Source: UBA4636 sp963650915 (GTDB lineage: Bacteria; Bacillota; Clostridia; Christensenellales; Borkfalkiaceae). Taken from it: DNA of 64,000 nucleotides. Under the pieces are notes generated by a model. The model was not told where the DNA came from and ran no database searches. It saw only the letters and a list, made by a program, of their open reading frames with translations. The position numbers and the translations under genes were made by a program. Positions 1-8,401 of the stretch are shown here, one piece after another; positions within the stretch are counted from its first letter, which is position 1, and each line of letters opens with the position of its first letter. Location of the stretch: the NCBI GenBank assembly GCA_963650915.1, contig CAVJMJ010000005.1:1-64000 (forward strand). Direction: 5' to 3'.

Positions 1-1
1 C

Positions 2-24
2 AAAAAAGCCCGAAAATCAGGCAT
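2..24 (-). terminator. Probable terminator after queA
   Basis: On the minus strand a GCCTGA/TCGGGC stem with a short loop is followed by a run of six T. It overlaps the queA stop codon and is cut close to the window edge, so downstream context is not visible. Confidence 0.6.
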
Positions 25-1087
25 TTTCGTCTGTATCTTCGGGTTTCTTTTTGTCATCATCTGTCCTGCCTACGATGAGCATCGCGTCACCGAAGGAAAA
101 GAAACGATACTCCTTCTCCACCGCCAAATTGTAAAGTTCTAAAATTTTATCTTTGCCGACGAGGGCGGCAACGAGCATAATAAGGGTGGATTCGGGTAAA
201 TGGAAGTTTGTTATCAACCCTTCCACGCATTTGAATTTATAGGGAGGATAAATAAAAATTTTGGTGTCGCCGTGGGTGGCTTTTACAAAACCGTTTTCGT
301 CGGCAACCGATTCGAGAGTTCTTACGGACGTAGTACCGACCGCAATGACTCTTCTGCCCTCTCGCTTTGCCTTGTTAATGATTTCGGCGTTCTTTTCGTC
401 GATGGTATAATATTCGGAATGCATATCGTGTTTTTCGACGTCGTCTACCTTTACGGGTCTAAAGGTTCCCAAACCGACGTTTAAAGTTACTTCTGCAAAC
501 TCGACGCCTTTGTTTTTCAATTCTTCGATAAGTTCCTCGGTAAAATGAAGCCCTGCAGTTGGAGCCGCCGCACTGCCTTCTTGTTTGCAATAAACGGTCT
601 GGTAGCGTGATTGGTCGACGAGTTTTTCCTTTATGTAATGAGGAAGGGGCATTTCGCCTACCTTTTCGAGAATGCTTTCGAAAACACCGTCGAATTTAAA
701 GCGGATAACCCTTCCGCCTGCGTCGGTATGGCTTAAAACTTCAAAAGAAAGTTGGTCGGATACGGTAAAAGTCGAGCCGTCGTGAGCCTTTTTGCCGGGC
801 TTTACCAAAACTTCCCAATCGGTATAATTTAGACGCTTGAGTAAAAGTATCTCCATTTTACCGCCGTTTTGAGTTTTGGCGTATATTCTTGCGGGGTAAA
901 CTTTGGTGTTGTTTACGACGAGTAAATCACCCGCCTTCAAAATGTCTTTGATATCGTAAAAATGACCGTGCGTGACTTCGCAGGTCTTCATGTCGTAATG
1001 TAAAAGCCTCGAACTGTCTCTGGGTTCGACGGGCGTTTGAGCAATTAACCTTTCGGGTAAATCGTAATAAAAATCACTTGTTTTCAT
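17..1087 (-). CDS. queA: S-adenosylmethionine:tRNA ribosyltransferase-isomerase QueA
   Basis: This enzyme transfers and isomerises the ribosyl group of S-adenosylmethionine onto 7-aminomethyl-7-deazaguanine in the wobble position of tRNA, giving epoxyqueuosine; it acts in the cytoplasm. The 356 residues match the usual family length. Family-typical segments are visible: an N-terminal DLPERLIAQ, VNNTKV near residue 59, GLHFT near 180, GLGTFRPV, GTTSVRTLE and a C-terminal NFHLPESTL. It is the last gene of a ruvC-ruvA-ruvB-queA series, an order known from many bacteria, and lies 239 bp after ruvB. No clear Shine-Dalgarno sequence precedes the ATG. The stop codon overlaps a GC-rich hairpin with a T run at positions 2-24 that probably ends the transcript. 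Identification is secure. Confidence 0.97.
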   Translation of the reverse strand: MKTSDFYYDLPERLIAQTPVEPRDSSRLLHYDMKTCEVTHGHFYDIKDILKAGDLLVVNNTKVYPARIYAKTQNGGKMEILLLKRLNYTDWEVLVKPGKKAHDGSTFTVSDQLSFEVLSHTDAGGRVIRFKFDGVFESILEKVGEMPLPHYIKEKLVDQSRYQTVYCKQEGSAAAPTAGLHFTEELIEELKNKGVEFAEVTLNVGLGTFRPVKVDDVEKHDMHSEYYTIDEKNAEIINKAKREGRRVIAVGTTSVRTLESVADENGFVKATHGDTKIFIYPPYKFKCVEGLITNFHLPESTLIMLVAALVGKDKILELYNLAVEKEYRFFSFGDAMLIVGRTDDDKKKPEDTDENA

Positions 1088-1326
1088 TTTTTATATTTGC
1101 TTTTTCTGACTTCTTCGCCGTAAAAAACGCACATATTTAGGTTTGTGCCGTGGTAGATGCTTGTTTTTTGTCTTTTTGTCTTGGCGAAAAGCGTTGTTTA
1201 TTTTTTTAACTTTTGACAAAAAGAGACGTTTGTTTTTTTAAAAATCGTTCGTTGAATTTTTCAAAGTTTTTTGCGGTAACAAAGGCACATATTCGGCTTT
1301 GTGTACCGTGGCAGGTGCTTATTAAC
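1088..1326. repeat. queA-ruvB gap with two diverged copies of a ~45-bp hairpin motif
   Basis: The gap holds two related blocks, about 1120-1170 and 1270-1324. Each contains GCACATATT, a TTTGTG and CCGTGG followed by an AG(A/G)TGCTT(G/A)TT. Each can fold as a GCACA...TGTG(C) hairpin. I do not recognise the motif as a known riboswitch. No convincing ORF is present. Confidence 0.5.
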
Positions 1327-2388
1327 TTAAACTTCTTCGTCGAAAATGGTTATTTGCGCTTTAGTCGGTTTCAGACCTATATGCTTATAACCCGACGCAG
1401 TCAATACTCTTCCGCGCGGGGTTCTTGCAATAAAGCCGAGTTGGAGCAAATAAGGCTCGTAAACGTCTTCTATCGTTCCCGAATCTTCGTTTATGGTTGC
1501 GGCAATAGTTTCCAAGCCGACGGGACCGCCGCCGAACTTTTCCGCCATCGATTTAAGAATTTTTATATCGATTGAATCAAGCCCGAGTTCGTCTATTTCA
1601 AGCTTTAAAAGAGCCTTTTTCGTGTCGGCAAGAGTTATTTTGTCATGCCCCGATACAACCGAAAAATCACGGATACGCTTTAAAAGCCTGTTAGCTATAC
1701 GAGGAGTTCCGCGTGAACGCTTGCCGAGTTCCAAAGCGGAATCTTCGGTGATTTCCGCCCCTAAAATGTCTGCGGAACGGCGGACGATTTCGGCAAGTTC
1801 GTCGGGATTATACATTTCAAGACGGCACATAACACCGAATCTGTCCCGCAAAGGCGAGGATAAAAGCCCCGCTTTGGTAGTTGCGCCGATTAAGGTAAAG
1901 CGTTTTAAAGGGATTTGAATATTCCTTGCCGACGGACCCTTTCCCAAAATAAAATCAAGGGAAAAATCTTCCATGGCGGGATATAATATTTCTTCGACGT
2001 TACGGTTTAGACGATGAATTTCATCGACGAACAAAACGTCGCCTTCGCTTAAGTTGGTAAGTATGGCGGCTAAATCACCCGACTTTTCGATTGCGGGACC
2101 GCTCGTTACTTTGATGGTCGTACCCATCTCGTTTGCGATAATGTGCGCCAAAGTGGTTTTACCGAGCCCCGGAGGACCGTACAGTAAAACGTGGTCGAGT
2201 GCTTCCCCTCTCATTTTTGCCGACTGCATAAAAACGGCAAGGTTGTTTTTTACCTTTTCCTGACCGACGTAGCCTTCCATCGTCTTTGGTCGAAGCACGT
2301 TTTCGGCTTCGTCGAAAGAGTTTTTTTCGGGCTCGAGTATCCTCTCGTCGTCGTCTTTTACGGAAGTTATAAGATCTTCGTCAAACAT
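1327..2388 (-). CDS. ruvB: Holliday junction branch migration helicase RuvB
   Basis: RuvB is the AAA+ motor that, with RuvA, drives branch migration of Holliday junctions during recombination repair. Walker A GPPGLGKT lies at residues 71-78, Walker B with VDEIH at 121-125, the arginine-finger region GPSARN-IQIPLKRFT and sensor ATTKAG follow, and the C-terminal winged helix ends with the conserved RTPRGR. The 353 residues are slightly longer than most family members because of about 20 extra acidic N-terminal residues. The gene starts 15 bp after the ruvA stop, so the two are co-transcribed. Identification is secure. Confidence 0.98.
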   Translation of the reverse strand: MFDEDLITSVKDDDERILEPEKNSFDEAENVLRPKTMEGYVGQEKVKNNLAVFMQSAKMRGEALDHVLLYGPPGLGKTTLAHIIANEMGTTIKVTSGPAIEKSGDLAAILTNLSEGDVLFVDEIHRLNRNVEEILYPAMEDFSLDFILGKGPSARNIQIPLKRFTLIGATTKAGLLSSPLRDRFGVMCRLEMYNPDELAEIVRRSADILGAEITEDSALELGKRSRGTPRIANRLLKRIRDFSVVSGHDKITLADTKKALLKLEIDELGLDSIDIKILKSMAEKFGGGPVGLETIAATINEDSGTIEDVYEPYLLQLGFIARTPRGRVLTASGYKHIGLKPTKAQITIFDEEV

Positions 2389-2403
2389 CGTTTATCCCCG
2401 CTC

Positions 2404-2994
2404 TTATTTTGCAAAATATTTCAAAGCACCCGTTATAAGGTCGTTTAAAGTTTTGTTTCCGTCCAAAACCGAACGGCTTACCGCATCGGTGGCTTCTGCC
2501 TTCGTGTAACCCAAACTCATGAGCGCGAGTATTGCGTTTTCGCCTTCTTCGCTTATAACCGTTTTTTCCGTTTTGGTTTGTGAAGTGTCGGAAACTTTTT
2601 GCATTGCCTCTCTTAATTCTACGATTATCCTTTCGGCGGTCTTTTTGCCCAAGCCCTTTATTTTGGATAGGCTTTTTACGTCGCTCGACGCAATAAAATA
2701 GGCAAGGTCTTTAAGACTTGTACCCGATAAAATGGTTATACCCATTTTAGGTCCTACCCCCGATACCGTGATAAGTTGTAAAAACATCTTCTTTTCGGCA
2801 ATAGAATCAAACCCGTAAAGATACATTCCGTCCTCTTTTACGGCAAGATATGTAAACGCTTCCCCTCCCTCGTTTTCTATAAGACGAGCGTACAGAGAAG
2901 CAGAGCAGGTCATTTCGTAACCCACTCCGTTAACGTCCAATATAGCGACGTTGTCTTCGTAATGTATAAGTTTTCCTTTAACGTATCCTATCAT
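2404..2994 (-). CDS. ruvA: Holliday junction DNA-binding protein RuvA
   Basis: RuvA binds the four-way junction as a tetramer and recruits RuvB. The 196 residues show the three expected parts: an N-terminal OB fold starting MIGYVKGKL, two helix-hairpin-helix motifs (VSGVGPKMG and IKGLGKKTAERI), and a small C-terminal domain (about 150-196) that contacts RuvB. It sits between ruvC and ruvB in the standard order. The 178-bp gap from ruvC is T-rich and carries degenerate copies of a TCGAATTGTGC-like word. Confidence 0.97.
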   Translation of the reverse strand: MIGYVKGKLIHYEDNVAILDVNGVGYEMTCSASLYARLIENEGGEAFTYLAVKEDGMYLYGFDSIAEKKMFLQLITVSGVGPKMGITILSGTSLKDLAYFIASSDVKSLSKIKGLGKKTAERIIVELREAMQKVSDTSQTKTEKTVISEEGENAILALMSLGYTKAEATDAVSRSVLDGNKTLNDLITGALKYFAK

Positions 2995-3173
2995 TTATTA
3001 TCACGCGATTTTATAAATTTCGTAAGTAGATTTTTTTGTTTTTTTGTAGTTTTTTGCCGAATCTAATTTCTTTTTGTCGAGTTGTGCCGAATTTTTATGC
3101 TTTCGGTCGAATTGTGCAGAATTTATTGGCGATTTACAGTAGATTTTCAGGCTGTTTGTATCGAATTTTTTAA

Positions 3174-3668
3174 TTATTTAATGCCGAAAGCAGAAGAAAA
3201 TCTGTTGGTGCTAAGATGGGTTAAGGCAACCGCCAAAGCGTCCGCAGCATCGTCCGGGCGAGGAATTTTATTAAGACCCAAAAGGTTGGCGGTCATAATC
3301 TGTATTTGCCTTTTTTCGGCTCTTCCGTAACCGGTCAAGGCTTGCTTTATCTGTAGCGGTGTGTATTCGTAAAGTTTTTGGCATTTTTTATAACAGGTAA
3401 CCACTATGACTCCCCTTGCGTGGGCAACGTTTATACCCGTCGTTATGTTGGTGTTGAAAAACAATTCTTCCAAAGCGATTTCGTCGGGCTTGAACTTTTC
3501 GATAAGTGCGTCTATAGCCCTTTCGATAAGGGAAAGTCTTTCAGGGAAAGTCATTTCCTTCGGCGTCTTTATTACGCCGTAGTCGATTGCAGTTTTCTTA
3601 ATGCCCTGTTCTTTAATTACGCCGTAACCTATCGTTCCGAACCCGGGGTCTATGCCTAAAACAGTCAT
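3174..3668 (-). CDS. ruvC: Crossover junction endodeoxyribonuclease RuvC
   Basis: RuvC is the resolvase that nicks Holliday junctions symmetrically. The four catalytic acids of the RNase H fold are visible: D7 in LGIDPGF, the E67/E68 pair in ALEELFFN, and D140 and D143 in RPDDAADAL. Length (164 residues) is normal. It is the first gene of the ruv-queA operon and has a consensus promoter at 3839-3867 with a leader of about 160 nt. Identification is secure. Confidence 0.97.
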   Translation of the reverse strand: MTVLGIDPGFGTIGYGVIKEQGIKKTAIDYGVIKTPKEMTFPERLSLIERAIDALIEKFKPDEIALEELFFNTNITTGINVAHARGVIVVTCYKKCQKLYEYTPLQIKQALTGYGRAEKRQIQIMTANLLGLNKIPRPDDAADALAVALTHLSTNRFSSAFGIK

Positions 3669-3753
3669 AATTAAGTGCTTCCTACAAAAAATATAGCGGT
3701 GTTATAACACCGAAAAAATTAACGTAATGCTAAAATGCACGAACGTTCATACG

Positions 3754-3800
3754 AAAAACTTTAACGTAAGCACGATATTTTAATGCGAGTTAAAGTTTTT
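3754..3800. other. Inverted repeat in the ruvC leader
   Basis: A perfect 12-bp inverted repeat (AAAAACTTTAAC at 3754-3765 and its complement at 3789-3800) lies in the 5' untranslated region of ruvC. A second palindrome, GGTGTTATAACACC, lies at about 3697-3710. An 8-bp GAACGTTC is near 3742, but it lacks the spacer of the Bacillus-type SOS box, so LexA control is not shown. Confidence 0.55.
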
Positions 3801-3838
3801 ACGCAAAAAAGCCGACACACGCAATATAGTTAAAATAT

Positions 3839-3867
3839 ATTATACTATAAGTAAAATCGGATGTCAA
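3839..3867 (-). promoter_or_regulatory. Sigma-A-type promoter of ruvC-ruvA-ruvB-queA
   Basis: A perfect TTGACA (3862-3867) and TATAAT (3839-3844) are separated by 17 bp, reading leftward into ruvC. Confidence 0.9.
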
Positions 3868-4934
3868 CGCAAAAAGAAGTATAAAAACGATTTACCCCTC
3901 TCAATAAAAAGGAAAGGGCAAAATTACGCCGTTAAATCGTGCGAAAAACTATCCACACGAAAATATCGGATAAAAAATCGTTTTTGATTGACCGAAAGTT
4001 TAGAAAAGTAAAATAAAGACGACAGGCGTAACTTGCGTTACGCCTGCCGAAATTAAGGAGAAAGTTTTTGGGGGAAAAACTTTAGTGTGAATGATTTGAT
4101 GTAAATAAACAATCGCCATATTGATTTAATTTACGAGTATATTTTAGCATCAAATTTCATATTTGTAAAGTCTTTTTGTGACATTATTGTAAAAATACAC
4201 TGATATTTTGTAAAAAGTGTCTTTACAACAAATACATTTTAAGAAAAAACGACTCGGATAACGGGTAGTTTACATCAAGCCGAACTTAATTCGGGGTTGC
4301 CGCAAAGCGCGACAACCCCGATATACTCCGTCTACGGTGAAATCTTTCATCGGTTAAATTCAATTTACGAAAATATTCGTACAATCGCAATATAGTCCTT
4401 GCCGTATTCGGATTATAAAACGGCAACTTAACTGACTTATATCGGCGATTAAATCATGAAAATCAAACTCTTCGATTCTACGATTAAATGTTTGTCGAGC
4501 GGTCGGTTCGCTACCGTTGTAATAGTAGTTTGCCTAATTTTATTTAAGTTATACCGACTAACACAAAAAATCGTATTGGAAATATATGGTTATTTTATAG
4601 AAAACCGTACATGCGGTTTTTAAATGAGCGATTGTCTCCGTTATTAAAACGCACGGGTATTTCGGTTATGAAAGATACAGCGGTTTTAGGTGCGAGGCAT
4701 ATATGTGAATTTTGCAAAACGAAAAACTCTTTTTCCGTCGCTTAAAAAGACAAAATAACGATGCGGTAAAACCCTATTCCGACGACGCTTAATAAAGGTT
4801 CGTCGTACATCGTTTCGACGCTCGCTATACATTCGTCGTCCACAGTTTTTGACGCTCGCTATACATTCGTCGTCCACAGTTTTTGACGCTCGTTAAATTC
4901 GACTATCCTTAGATATTTTAACGCTCGTTATAGG
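3868..4934. other. Intergenic region without a convincing gene (1.07 kb)
   Basis: No ORF here has coding character. The region contains a perfect 10-bp stem hairpin at 4023-4046 (CAGGCGTAAC, loop TTGC), a 9-bp inverted repeat around GGGGG at about 4061-4083, a GC-rich hairpin at about 4292-4320 (CGGGGTTG...CAACCCCG), and a symmetrical hairpin with A and T tails at 4601-4621. A tandem repeat lies at 4817-4884. These could be small-RNA or terminator structures; nothing proves expression. Confidence 0.6.
4817..4884. repeat. Perfect 34-bp tandem duplication
   Basis: Two identical 34-bp units (4817-4850 and 4851-4884) begin GACGCTCGCTATACATTCG. Further partial copies of GACGCTCGTT follow at about 4885, 4920 and 4941, up to the 3' end of the next gene. 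Confidence 0.9.
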
Positions 4935-5432
4935 CTAATTTTGACGTTCGTTTACGCTTCCGCAGTAAGGGCAAATGCTTTTTTCCGTCGGCTTGGTTTG
5001 GTATTTGGCACCGCAACTTTCGCACTTAACGCTTATAAGTTCCTCTTGTTTTGACACGTTGAAATTGGCGTTGAGATTTTCCCCGTCGAACAAAAAACCT
5101 ACGAGGTACCCTTTATCGATGCACTTTTGCAAATAACTTTTGATAACTTTCGGCGGTACCGACAAATGGGTCGCAATGGCTTTGACGCTGTATATATGCT
5201 CCGATTCGACGGCTAAAACAACTCGTTTGAGTTTCTTTGATTCGCCGTACGCAGTCCAACTAAGGGGCATGCCGTAAAAACCGCAAACGACGCAAATTAC
5301 GCCGATTATAAGTAGTACGAGAGTGTTTTGGGTCGCGCCTAAAACAATCAGCGGAATACCGCCGATGAAAGCAAAGGTTAAAACAAGGGAAAGTATAAGT
5401 AAAAAGGTCGTTTTTGAACTTGCTTTTTTCAT
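4935..5432 (-). CDS. Two-TM membrane protein with winged-helix-like and zinc-ribbon domains
   Basis: I do not recognise a named family. The 165-residue protein starts with two hydrophobic membrane segments (about 8-30 and 36-56). A predicted helix-turn-helix-like stretch follows (about 76-115, with SVKAIATHLSVPPKVI). A C-terminal zinc ribbon has cysteines at 137, 140, 154 and 157 (CESCG...CPYCG). Such a membrane-anchored domain set is common in uncharacterised clostridial proteins and suggests protein-protein or nucleic-acid contact on the cytoplasmic side. It is a single-gene unit, and its last codons run into copies of the 34-bp repeat element. Confidence 0.75.
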   Translation of the reverse strand: MKKASSKTTFLLILSLVLTFAFIGGIPLIVLGATQNTLVLLIIGVICVVCGFYGMPLSWTAYGESKKLKRVVLAVESEHIYSVKAIATHLSVPPKVIKSYLQKCIDKGYLVGFLFDGENLNANFNVSKQEELISVKCESCGAKYQTKPTEKSICPYCGSVNERQN

Positions 5433-5682
5433 GTGGTCACCTGAAAAATTAAATAATATTTTCGCTATTTGAAAGTAACTTTTGAAAGTCGTTTTTTGCT
5501 ATTTGCTATTAAAAAGTTGCTTTTTTAGTCGTTTTTATCAAAACGCCATCTACGGGACGATTATACCACAGAAAAATAAGATTTGCAATTATTTAAAAAT
5601 AAAAAAGCGCGACTAAAAAACAATAAAAAAACAAGACTTAAAACAATAAAAAAAAGCGCGACAGAAAAGCCGCGCCTGAAAA

Positions 5683-6423
5683 TTATTCTTCTTCCTCTTC
5701 TTCGGGGAGGTCGACGTTGTGGTAAACTTCCTGTACGTCGTCTAAATCCTCCAAAGCGTCTATCATTTTTTCAAAAGTCTGGGTCTGAGATTCGTTTAAG
5801 GCTATTTTGTCGTTTGCGATCATCATGACTTCGGCTTCCAAAAATTCGAGGTTTTTGGTTTCGAGATACTTACGAACGTCCGAAAAAGCACTCGGAGTGG
5901 TTCTGATTTCAAAAACGTCGTCCTGAGCGATGCAGTCTTCGGCACCCGCTTCCAAAGCGTATTCCATAGCGGTGTCCTCGTCCAAGTCGGGAGTTCTTGC
6001 TATAACTATAACGCCTTGATTGGTAAACATAAATGAAACGCTTCCGCTCGTCCCCATACTTCCGCCGTATTTATCGAAAATATGTCTTACTTCGCCGACC
6101 GTTCTGTTTTTGTTGTCGGTTAAAGTGTTGACGATAACCGCGCTTCCGCCTACGCCGTAACCTTCGTAAACCAAAGTTTCGAAATTGACGTTGCCGAGTT
6201 CGCCCGTTGCTTTGGCGATACTTCTTTTAATATTGTCGTTAGGCATGTTAGCCGCTTTTGCTTTTGCTATAACGTCGGCTAATTTACTGTTTAAGTTGGG
6301 ATCGGAACCTTGCTTTGCCGCAACGGCGATTTCTCTGCCGATTTTGGTAAAAATTCTACCTCTTGCAGCGTCCGCTTTGCCCTTTTTTGCCTGTATATTG
6401 TGCCACTTGCTATGTCCTGACAT
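5683..6423 (-). CDS. yebC: YebC/PmpR (TACO1) family translation factor
   Basis: YebC-family proteins bind the ribosome and help translation of difficult (polyproline) sequences; older work called them transcription regulators. The 246 residues start with the hallmark SGHSKWHNIQAKKG, followed by GRIFTK, the NMPNDNIKRS helix and the TSGSVSFMF core. The tail is strongly acidic (ends in five E). It lies 5 bp after the methyltransferase gene, so the two form one translation-related operon next to ribosomal protein genes. Confidence 0.95.
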   Translation of the reverse strand: MSGHSKWHNIQAKKGKADAARGRIFTKIGREIAVAAKQGSDPNLNSKLADVIAKAKAANMPNDNIKRSIAKATGELGNVNFETLVYEGYGVGGSAVIVNTLTDNKNRTVGEVRHIFDKYGGSMGTSGSVSFMFTNQGVIVIARTPDLDEDTAMEYALEAGAEDCIAQDDVFEIRTTPSAFSDVRKYLETKNLEFLEAEVMMIANDKIALNESQTQTFEKMIDALEDLDDVQEVYHNVDLPEEEEEE

Positions 6424-6428
6424 AATGA

Positions 6429-7175
6429 CTACTCCTTATGTTGATTGAATGTAAGTTGATATAGTAAAATCGATGCGGAAACGCCTGCGTTGAGGCTTTC
6501 CATTTTATCGCTCATCGGAATTTTTACGAATGCGTTTGAAAATTCTCTAACCTTTTTAGAAAGCCCTCTTCCCTCACTGCCTATGGAAAGGCAAAACCTT
6601 TCGGGAGGCTTATAGGTAAAAACGCTTTCACCTTTCATATCGCCCGATATAACGGTAACGCCCTTTAAACAGTTAAAAACCTCGTCGTAACTTCCGTCAT
6701 GAACGTTTACGTTAAAAATACCGCTCATGCTCGCACGGACGGCTTTCGGCGAATAAGGATCGGCGCAGGATATCGTATAAACGTCCTTTATCCCTAACGC
6801 GACCATGGTACGAATAACCGTGCCGACGTTACCCGGATCTTGCACGTTGTCGAGCAAAACCGAGTTAGAAAGTGGGGCTATAAGTCTGTTTTCGGGCTTT
6901 TTTACCACTGCAACGATACCTTGCGGGGTTACGGAATCCGAACAATAATCGGCTATTTGCTTGGTTACGGTAATCACCTTAAAGTCGCCGTTTAAATAGT
7001 TTTGTACCTTATCTAAAGTGCCGACTATAAGGTCAATATCCGCCCCGAATTTAACTGCTTCCTTAACGGATTTTTCGCCTTCGACCAAATATAAGCCGAG
7101 TTCGTCGCGATACTTTTTGTCCTTTAAGGAAACGAGTTTTACTATTTCCGCATTCTTCCGTGATGATATTTCCAT
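6429..7175 (-). CDS. SpoU/TrmH-family RNA 2'-O-methyltransferase
   Basis: This is a SPOUT methyltransferase acting on rRNA or tRNA ribose. All three family motifs are visible in the C-terminal half: motif 1 DPGNVGTVIRT, motif 2 LSIGSEGRGLS, and motif 3 IPMSDKMESLNAGVSASI. An N-terminal substrate-binding domain (about 1-95, with YLVEGEKSVKEA) is present, as in RlmB/TsnR-like members. The exact target cannot be read from sequence. It sits just upstream of yebC and downstream of the rplT hairpin; in Firmicutes a relative often lies near infC-rpmI-rplT. Confidence 0.92.
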   Translation of the reverse strand: MEISSRKNAEIVKLVSLKDKKYRDELGLYLVEGEKSVKEAVKFGADIDLIVGTLDKVQNYLNGDFKVITVTKQIADYCSDSVTPQGIVAVVKKPENRLIAPLSNSVLLDNVQDPGNVGTVIRTMVALGIKDVYTISCADPYSPKAVRASMSGIFNVNVHDGSYDEVFNCLKGVTVISGDMKGESVFTYKPPERFCLSIGSEGRGLSKKVREFSNAFVKIPMSDKMESLNAGVSASILLYQLTFNQHKE

Positions 7176-7185
7176 ATAATTAAAC

Positions 7186-7216
7186 GGACCGCTTAAAAAA
7201 CAAGCGGTCCTTTTTT
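7186..7216. terminator. Hairpin between rplT and the methyltransferase gene
   Basis: A perfect 9-bp stem (GGACCGCTT, 7-nt loop) is followed on the plus side by six T and preceded by A's. On the minus strand the tail is only GTTTAATT, so termination after rplT may be partial, letting some transcription reach the downstream pair. Confidence 0.65.
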
Positions 7217-7224
7217 AGCATATA

Positions 7225-7578
7225 TTACGCCAATTTAGCCTTAACTTGGTCACAAAGTGCCGCAAAGCCTTGAGCGTCGTTGATTGCCATGTCGGAAAGA
7301 ACCTTTCTGTTAAGGTTGATACCTAAAACGGACAAACCGTGTATAAAGGTACTGTAATTCAAACCGTTTTGACGGCAACCCGCGTTGATACGGGCAATCC
7401 AAAGTTTGCGGAAATCACGTTTGCGAGTTCTTCTCGAAACGTAAGAATAGGTTAAAGACTTCATTACCGCTTGACGGGCAACGCGGTAAAGTTTACTCTT
7501 GGCACCAAAGTAACCTTTGGAAAGTTTTAATATTTTTCTGCGTTTTTTAACGCCGTTAACTGCTCTTTTAATACGCAT
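7225..7578 (-). CDS. rplT: 50S ribosomal protein L20
   Basis: L20 binds 23S rRNA early in large-subunit assembly. The 117-residue basic protein has the standard length and conserved segments (KLSKGYFGAKSKLYR, AVMKSLTYSYVSRR, LWIARINAGCRQNGLNYS). It is the third gene of infC-rpmI-rplT. In Bacillus subtilis L20 represses this operon by binding the infC leader, and the leader here has a terminator compatible with that control. Confidence 0.98.
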   Translation of the reverse strand: MRIKRAVNGVKKRRKILKLSKGYFGAKSKLYRVARQAVMKSLTYSYVSRRTRKRDFRKLWIARINAGCRQNGLNYSTFIHGLSVLGINLNRKVLSDMAINDAQGFAALCDQVKAKLA

Positions 7579-7596
7579 TGATTATTACCCCCTTGA

Positions 7597-7797
7597 TTAA
7601 GCCTTGTAAGGAATCATGTTCCTTATGGTCTTTTCTTGAGCGTGAGAAACATAAGTACCGCTTCTGAGTCTTCTCTTTCTCTTGGTGTTCTTGTTTGCAA
7701 GTTTGTGGCGATGACCGACACAACTTCTTTTAACCTCACCCGATGCGGTGAGATTGAAACGCTTCTTTGATCCGCTGTGGGATTTCATTTTCGGCAT
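7597..7797 (-). CDS. rpmI: 50S ribosomal protein L35
   Basis: This is a 66-residue, very basic protein with the typical start PKMKSHSGSKKRF and tail (KTIRNMIPY). It lies between infC and rplT, 18 bp before rplT. A strong GGAGGG ribosome-binding site precedes the ATG. Confidence 0.97.
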   Translation of the reverse strand: MPKMKSHSGSKKRFNLTASGEVKRSCVGHRHKLANKNTKRKRRLRSGTYVSHAQEKTIRNMIPYKA

Positions 7798-7888
7798 AAT
7801 CCGTGCCCTCCGTATATAACTTAATATTTTTTACTTTTTAGTGTGCCGAAAAAGATATTTTAATTATCCTAACGGCATTCGATTTTTA

Positions 7889-8401
7889 TTACGCTTTTTG
7901 AGGCGCAAGAATCATTAAAATGCTTCTTCCTTCAAGTAATGGCTTCTTTTCCATAACGGCGTAGTCTTTGACCATGTCGAAAAACCTGTTCATGACGTCG
8001 ACGCCCATGTTTGCGTGTGCGTTTTGTCTTCCGCGCATTCTTATAGAAACCTTTACCTTGTTGCCTTGCTGTAAAAACTTGATCGTCTGCTTCGCCTTAA
8101 CGTTAAGGTCGCCGACGTCGATGGTCATTGACAGCCAGACTTCTTTAAGCTCGATTACTTTTTGGTTCTTCTTGGCTTCTTTTTGCTTTTTTAAAAGTTC
8201 GAAGCGGAATTTACCGTAATCCATAATCTTGCAAACGGGCGGATTAGCCTGCGGGGAAATTTCAACGAGGTCAAGGTTAGCCTCTTCCGCAATGGCAAGC
8301 GCCGCTTTGGAACTCATTATTCCGAGTTGCGCCCCGTCCGCGCCGATAACTCTTACTTCGGCGTGTCTTATCATTTCGTTGATGTTGTTAGAAACTTTAA
8401 T
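7889..8401 (-). CDS. infC: Translation initiation factor IF-3, with a probable AUU start codon
   Basis: IF-3 binds the 30S subunit and checks start-codon/initiator-tRNA pairing. The N domain (IRHAEVRVIGADGAQLGIM), linker (KKQKEAKKNQKVIELKEVWL) and C domain are complete. The first ATG in frame (8441-8443) lies inside a transcription-terminator hairpin, whereas a GGGAGGGG ribosome-binding site (8408-8415) stands 6 nt before an ATT codon at 8399-8401. Starting there gives a normal-length 170-residue protein. An AUU start is the known device by which E. coli infC regulates itself, because IF-3 discriminates against it. If the ATG were used, 14 residues of hairpin-encoded sequence would be added. 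I therefore choose AUU. First gene of the operon. Confidence 0.93.
   Translation of the reverse strand: MKVSNNINEMIRHAEVRVIGADGAQLGIMSSKAALAIAEEANLDLVEISPQANPPVCKIMDYGKFRFELLKKQKEAKKNQKVIELKEVWLSMTIDVGDLNVKAKQTIKFLQQGNKVKVSIRMRGRQNAHANMGVDVMNRFFDMVKDYAVMEKKPLLEGRSILMILAPQKA

Noticed and set aside
3739..3752. LexA (SOS) box before ruvC
   Set aside because: GAACGTTC lacks the 4-bp spacer of the Bacillus/Clostridia consensus.
4686..4877. 63-residue minus-strand ORF
   Set aside because: Part of it is the 34-bp tandem repeat; basic, no ribosome-binding site.
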